Shown here: positions 58,701 to 64,000 of the stretch, piece by piece
How positions within the stretch are numbered: position 1 is the first letter of the stretch
Layout of the letters: the number at the start of each line of letters is the position of its first letter
The notes under the pieces: generated by a model
What the model saw: only the letters and a program-made list of their open reading frames with translations
Told to the model about the DNA's origin: nothing
Databases searched by the model: none
Source of the DNA: Tethya wilhelma
Taxonomy: Eukaryota > Porifera > Demospongiae > Tethyida > Tethyidae
DNA length: 64,000 nt
Direction of reading: 5' to 3'
Assembly (NCBI GenBank): GCA_964030475.1
Contig: CAXIPT010000005.1
Span: forward strand, 4,258,650-4,322,649
Made by a program: the position numbers and the translations under genes

Positions 58701-61700
58701 TACATATTTACTTACTTCCTAACTGACTTACTCAAGTTGAAAAGAATTTCCGTACGGAGAACTAGAATGTGTTGAGCCAACTTTGACAGCACAAAGAAGT
58801 TCTTTTCATGGGTACTACACTCCTTGATACTTGTTTTCATCTTAAACAGGCCTAAACAAAAACTAGAAAGCTTTGAAACTTAGTGTATAAATTTATATAC
58901 TACAATGCAGCCATCTTTGTAGGTAGAGTTCAAAGATCATTATCTATCCACGTGGCATTATTTACGCACATTCACATTAGCCTTTTCCAGCATAATGTAG
59001 TTGCACATATAGTAAAAATAAGAAGTGTAGGAATGGGCAGTGTGGTAAAAAGTATTGGAACAAGGCATGTCTCAATTTCGGCACATTATTTAAAATTTTC
59101 ATGCCCAACTCTTGGCTGGCAGTCCAGTTCAAGTTATCTGTCTGCAATAGTTTACTCCACTGCTTAGCTGACTGATTAGTAGGAATTTGCAATAATAAGC
59201 ATTGTACAAGATCATTGCATTTATAACACTGAGGTTTCATATAATGAGGGATTAAGAATAAAATGAAGTAGTCATGTGCCGAAATTGAGACATGCCTTGT
59301 TCCAATATACTTTTTACCGCACTGCCAATTCCTACACTATTTTTTTTTTTTGAAATTTTTACTACTTGTACTACAAGTAGTAAAAATTGCTGTAATAAGG
59401 AAGGAAACAAGGCAGGACTTAAATTTGGCACATGACTACCTCATTTTTAGTATCCATTACATACACATGTCATAATACATAATAAACTTGAAATTCTGAT
59501 TCCGATTAAGTCTTGAATTATTCAAATGAATTAGAAAGTATACAGGCAACCTATGTGTCATGAGCTTGCCAAAACTTTGGAATAACAAAAAGGGAAGTAC
59601 TATTGTGCAAATTAAGGCCACGTTTACACGGATGCATTTTGGATGCGTTTTTGTTTTCTCTTGGAAAACAAACTATGTTTGGATTTGCATTTAAACGAAT
59701 ACATTTTCCAATGAACTACATCATACGACGTCACGTACAGTGCGCAAGTGATAACTTTTGAATCAGCAAAAATTTCACAGAGACAAGAAAAGACTCGCTT
59801 TTGAACAAGAAAAACTCAACAAGACGATGAAATTATACTATTAAGACCAAAAGAAGCTCAAACAGAGGTACTAACTAGCTATAAAGGCCAAGCATTTCTG
59901 TTTTCAGTTACGTTTTTGCCGTTTACACGATGAGCAAAACGTATCATTTTCAAAATGCTCCACTTTGAATTGCGTTTTAAAAACGTTGAGTTTCCGGTTT
60001 GCGTTTTGAGTGTTTTCGTGTGAACGCAAGCAGGAAATGCATATAAAAATATTCATTTTCAAACAAAATGCATCCATGTAAATGGGGCCTTAAAGTCCTG
60101 CTTTGTTTCCTTCCTTTTTTTACAGCACTGCCCATTCCTACACTGCTATTTTTTTATGAAAGTTTACTACTTGCTTGTTCACTTTTTTTAAACACTAAGG
60201 TACTCAATTGTAATGGACTATAGCTCCCAGAGCTAGACTGGTCATGCAGTCTCTACAAAAAGCATGAGCTGCTAGCTACTTTCATGTGCATGCGCATTAT
60301 TGATGATGACCTTTTACGTACATCAAGATGGCTACATGAAAATACAGTACTGAGTTTTAAAGTTGCCTAGATTTTGTTTGTGTGGTAACTTGATGTTCCT
60401 TAGTTCACATGCATTGATCGTTTTAACTCAATGATACACACACAACTTGCTACCAGATAACCACAAGGTCTTAGTGCATTTACATACTAAAAGAACTATA
60501 CTTCCTAGGCAAACAGATGAATCAGAACATGTGACTCTTTTCACAGTCCAGAGGATATCCTGTATTCACATGTATCAAACGCATTAACACTACTCTGATC
60601 TTAACACTAAAAAAAACCCTAACATTTCCTAAAAAAAGCTAAACTGTCACTTTCTATCTTCAAAATACTATTCAGTTTGTTATGTAGCTTTTAGGCAAAA
60701 AATGAGTATAAAAGATGTAGTTTGGATGAAATCAAGTTATATACATGCACTGTACAGTCAAAGTTGGCTGAATGCCTTTTGTTCGTCTGGAAATCGTGTT
60801 CAAGCTTGTCATTTAGGAATGAGTTTGGTTGGTGCATGCAGCTATAGAAAACTATCCGAGCTATAGGGAGGCTTTATTCCTAAACACTTTTATCATGTCT
60901 ATGCACGGGACAGTCGACTCATTCTTACTATACACAAGTAGTAAGAATTTTATAAAATTAACAGTGTAGGAATGGGCAGTGCCAAAAAAAGTAATGAAAC
61001 AAGCCAAGACTCTGAATTTCAGCACATGACTACTTCATTTTCAGTCTTCATCATGTCATAGTATACAGGGTCCTTTGTCTCCCGATAACAACCCATTCCT
61101 ACGTGCATGTATTTCTTTCACTATACACTGCGAAAAATAGATGACGTGGAAAAATAAAACGTTAACATTTCTATATGCGCAAATTTCTGGATTTATGGTA
61201 TAGCCTACATTATAGAGTATACTAAAGCAATCAATATTAACACAAGAATTAAAACCTGTAGTAAAGGTAAGTAAACATAGAATAAATATCTGCTATTGGT
61301 GGGTGCAATGTATCACACAATGCTATCATAAGCATGCATACCTACCATAACAGGCTCGTGGACCATACCCGAAGGGCAAGAAAGCAAAGGCACTTCTGTC
61401 ATCATCACTAGTTCTTGCCCATCTGTCAGGATCAAAGGTTTCAGGATCGGGGAAGATGTCCTTGTTTCTACCAGCCTCACAGTTAGAGTATAGAATCTGA
61501 GTCTTCATGCAAGCAATAATTAATGATGTAAATTATTATAATTATTATATATACTCTTTAGTAATCACAGCTAGCAATATGATACATAAAACACTAATGT
61601 GTGCTGATATTATATAAAATTATGATAGCATTAAATTTTGTTCTCTCCCGGAAATAAAATCCAATAAGCTGATATGGTTTGCAAATTTTGGAACTCCATC

Positions 61701-62639
61701 AATGTAAACACAAACAGTGTAAGTAGTTAATTTCTAAAAATCCGAACCTCTTTCTGCCTGTTATTAGTTTCTTTATATGCACATAACAAATGCCTGGTCA
61801 CCATTTAAGATCCATTTACATGTAGATCCCGTTGCTAGGTTGTTGCTATGCATGTGGTTTATAAGCCATATTGCACTGACCACAGTGCATATACATTGCT
61901 GTAGGGTATGCACTAATTGATCTAATATGCAAATGAGGCATGTTTCTACTTGCCAAGTATTTTGGCAGACAAACAACTCTCTCTGAGTCCCAGTGACTAT
62001 TTCAAGCTTCAGTTTGTGTCAACAAAAGTACTGCTGCTTTCACTAGTGCTTTAGCTAGCTTCACTTCACTAGTATATATACGTAGCTTGTCAAAATTTGC
62101 TGCTCATTCAGCAACTTAATTATAAAGTCCAGTGTGTCCAGCTATCAATCAGTAAACGACCATTTCCAGTTGCAAAAGTTCAAGTGTGGCGCTATGGTCA
62201 GTCGCGGCCCGAAAATGAGAAGCTTGAAGTAAGAAACAACCACTGAACAGCCAAGCAAACGATTTTTCTGACTTTTGTATGCAACTGTAACTATGAGTAC
62301 CCTTTTATAGAAAGCAGGTAACCAAGGAGCGGCGCCTGTAGGTAACCATGCATGTAAACATTGCTCGAGGGATCTAAACTAGTCAGATGACACACACTTG
62401 GGCTCTATGGCATACAATGACCTCAGCCCTCGGGCGCAAGCACCCTCAAGCTTCAGTGCATTATATGTCATAGATCCCTCTTGCCCGTGATCTAACTATT
62501 ACAAAGGTAAGCCAGATAATGTATATACCTATACCATAAGCACAATGTCATGTATACCTTTGCTGCAATATGATATCCCAATATACTTGTGTCATGGCTG
62601 AGAATTCTGCTACTACCTACGTGAAGAGTTGGACGCAAC
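55757..62639 (-). CDS. Second cytochrome P450, 3' half (paralogue of the one at 16860)
   Basis: Four minus-strand exons in phase: 62639-62558 (RLRPTLHVGSSRILSHDTSI, LGYHIAAK), 61502-61346 (FPDPETFDPDRW, heme loop FLPFGYGPRACYG), 56618-56575 (GRRFAELELKLLLSQ) and 55873-55757 (MVRNFKMEIDQNYKEMK ... PAGKVPLVMFKRS, stop TAA). Exon lengths match P450-1 exons 7-9 exactly, except that exon 7 here has 82 nt and is in frame. Upstream exons (ExxR, I-helix, N-terminus) are beyond the window; nothing like them occurs in 62640-64000. The intron between exons 61346 and 56618 is swollen to 4.7 kb by transposons. The gene looks functional over the visible part. Confidence 0.85.
55945..56528 (-). repeat. Dispersed 565-bp repeat, inverted copy
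   Basis: Reverse-complement match of 24581-25146, here in the last intron of P450-2. Boundaries CTCGCTTCCCTCGTTATGCT to ACTTCCAGTGACCTTCCGTT. Confidence 0.7.
56672..58411. mobile_element. Possible larger hAT-like element with TAGTCTC/CAGCCTC ends
   Basis: TAGTCTCATAAACCAGTCCC at 56673 pairs with CAGCCTCCTAAACCAGGCCC read from the minus strand at about 58410. Inverted similarity continues over about 70 bp (GGGAGGGCCTGGTTT, TTATTGC-AAGC). It encloses the TTAA element 56949-57987. Target duplication not resolved. Confidence 0.5.
56949..57987. mobile_element. piggyBac-like TTAA element, uninterrupted copy
   Basis: TTAA at 56945-56948 precedes CCCTCGGCGTGCGCATGCGC. The right end GTGTGCCGAGGG is followed by TTGT, a decayed TTAA. 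Homologous along its length to 46656-48407 without the hAT-like and hairpin insertions. Non-coding. Confidence 0.72.
58503..61045. repeat. Tandem cluster of foldback MITEs, copies H, I and J
   Basis: H: end block at 58510, body, arms 59012-59090 and 59262-59370. I: arms 59372-59455 and 60093-60172, then body to about 60930 (loop occupied by a TTAA element). J: a single arm at 60937-61045. H's right arm and I's left arm abut directly (TACTACTTGTACTACAAGTA). I's arms share AGGAAGGAAACAAGGCAGGA, different from H. This cluster swells the P450-2 intron. Confidence 0.8.
59626..60089. mobile_element. TTAA-target MITE (piggyBac- or Kolobok-type)
   Basis: TTAA at 59622-59625 and 60090-60093. Ends GGCCACGTTTACACGGATGC and, on the opposite strand, GGCCCCATTTACATGGATGC, both followed by ATTTTG. 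Inserted in the loop between the arms of foldback copy I. No ORF. Confidence 0.82.
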
Positions 62640-62899
62640 CTGCATTATTGGAGTAAGTTATAATTATTTGCACATATTACTTTAATTTTTACTTGCATGT
62701 GCGGAATACAAACACATATGCCAATTAATCACCTAGATTAAGACAGTAAAAAACCCTCAATATGGAAAGTTGTTTTGAGTTCACAAATTTACCTAGCATG
62801 ACTCACAAGCACTTAAGTTAGTTGATTGTTCCCAGCAAGTTCATGATAATATACATGCATGGCAGTATATATTATATATTTCATTACTTCTTTGTCACC

Positions 62900-62998
62900 A
62901 AAGTTGGAGCCACTGAAATGAAATCCAACTGCCTTCATAGCTAGCCATAAAAAGTTGGAGCCACTGAAATGAAATCCATGCAACTACCTTCATAGCTA
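62900..62998 (+). repeat. Two-unit tandem duplication of about 48 bp
   Basis: AAAGTTGGAGCCACTGAAAT plus GAAATCCA...CTTCATAGCTA occurs twice in direct order, differing by a few bases. Confidence 0.9.
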
Positions 62999-63429
62999 TA
63001 GCTATATAACTTTGGTGAAACTAAAACTTAGTAGAATATGAAACCGTTGATAATTCAATGAAGCTGTTTAGAAACAATTGCACTGTTTTGTTTTGTAAAC
63101 ACTGGATAGTGGGGAGCTACACTAGTTGAATTAACTTCTTTGCAAAGAAACTTGCGAACAAGGTAGTGAGTCAGCTAGCAGAAACTTAACCAGTCTATAA
63201 GTGGAGCACATGCTGCATGCCCAGTATTTTCAAGTGCTTGCTGTCTACAAAGACTTGAGTCAAGTCGACTTCTTTGAAGCTTCAAAACAGCCAAAACTTG
63301 TGTATTATTCTTGCATGAAGATGTATATAATAGCATAATTATGTACTAATCTAAAATTCTGAAAAGCAGTTAATTGATTGGTTAAATTTGCACATACAAT
63401 TGACTACATGTGCAGTGTAGGCCGACCCA

Positions 63430-64000
63430 ATAGGGTGTACATTTTAGGCCTTGCATGCAGTTGGTAATCTGCGAGTGAGAGCCGGCCTCTGAGCAACTTT
63501 GAAGGTTTAATTTTGTTTGACTAGATTTTTATAGAGACCAACATTTTAATTGTATTGTGTCCATGGGACATTCGGCCCATTCCTACTATACTACCATATA
63601 CATATATGATTTTACTGTTGATCGTATACTGCTCTATATACATTGTCATTATTTACAGAACTATTATAAAAAAAAAAAAAATAAAAAAAATTAAAAAAAA
63701 TTAAAAAAAACTCACAAAAACTTTCTCAACACTAGAACAGAGTACTAGTGGGAAGCCACAATAGTGCCATTTTTGTTCTTCGAACATATACTTACGTACT
63801 TCCTAACTGACTCACTTGAAAAGGATTTTCAGACAACCAGAATCTGTTGAGCCAACTTTAACAGTATAAGGCAAGTCCTTTTCATGGGTACTACATTCCT
63901 TGATACTCTTTTTCATCTAGTTAATAGGCCTAAATAAAAACTAGAAAGCTTTGAAACTTAGTGTAATGCAGCCATCTTTGTAGGTAAAGTTCAAAGGTCA
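63430..64000. repeat. Foldback MITE, copy K (partial, runs off the window)
   Basis: Family body sequence in two opposing pieces. 63430-63610 reads toward the end block (GCAGTTGGTAATCTG, GGCCCATTCCTACTATAC). After an A-rich tract at 63666-63710, body sequence appears in the opposite orientation (CACTAGTGGGAAGCC-type words, TTGAGCCAACTTTAACAGTA, CATCTTTGTAGGTAAAGTTC) to the window edge. Probably two partial elements or one rearranged element. Confidence 0.6.

Noticed and set aside
61773..61976. Short minus-strand ORF in the second P450 intron
   Set aside because: No domain, composition like surrounding intron, length expected by chance.

Overview
The window is animal nuclear DNA: AT-rich, intron-rich (GT-AG introns, many under 400 bp), compact (often 180-260 bp between genes) and crowded with small foldback transposons. 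The mix of conserved metazoan genes (TM9SF3, HIRA, PRMT3), a Tec-family kinase, a ROC/COR-like GTPase with a Death domain and KDZ transposase points to an early-branching animal. A demosponge, Amphimedon-like, is my best guess; this is inference from gene content, not a database match.

Left part (1-16.6 kb, all plus strand): the 3' exons of a TM9SF3-type nonaspanin; then a very unusual 18-exon gene that reads as PH - Btk zinc motif - proline-rich - SH3 - SH2 - Tec-like kinase - P-loop GTPase/COR-like - Death domain; then, 181 bp on, a near-intronless HIRA histone chaperone. The kinase domain looks like a pseudokinase and has an in-frame stop exactly at the DFG motif.

Middle (16.8-26.1 kb): a 10-exon cytochrome P450 on the minus strand, tail-to-tail with HIRA, carrying a 2-nt frameshift. 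Its introns hold a single-exon membrane-protein gene, a LINE tail and several DNA transposons. At 26.08-33.72 kb lies a complete-looking KDZ (Kyakuja/Dileera/Zisupton) transposon with about 80-bp terminal inverted repeats and two convergent genes: a KDZ transposase (minus) and a homeodomain-like/Ulp1 protease/PHD protein (plus, one in-frame stop). An intron of the latter contains an 18-copy, 34-bp minisatellite.

Right part (34-64 kb): nested MITEs, a decayed RecQ-like helicase, a fragment of P450 exon 1 next to an assembly N, an intact single-exon cytochrome b5-fused front-end desaturase, a truncated paralogue of the Tec-like kinase, a transposase relic, nested piggyBac-like and hAT-like elements with readable target duplications, an ankyrin-repeat gene (minus), PRMT3 (plus, ends missing), and the 3' half of a second P450 paralogous to the first.

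One roughly 1-kb foldback family recurs about ten times across the window. It has terminal arms of about 105 bp that are inverted around a variable loop, and the two arms of each copy share copy-specific substitutions. Assembly gaps or single Ns lie at 10480-10506, 36641, 38944, 48676, 49253 and 51805-51872, so local order near them is uncertain. I saw no tRNA, rRNA, CRISPR array or prokaryote-style operon signals.
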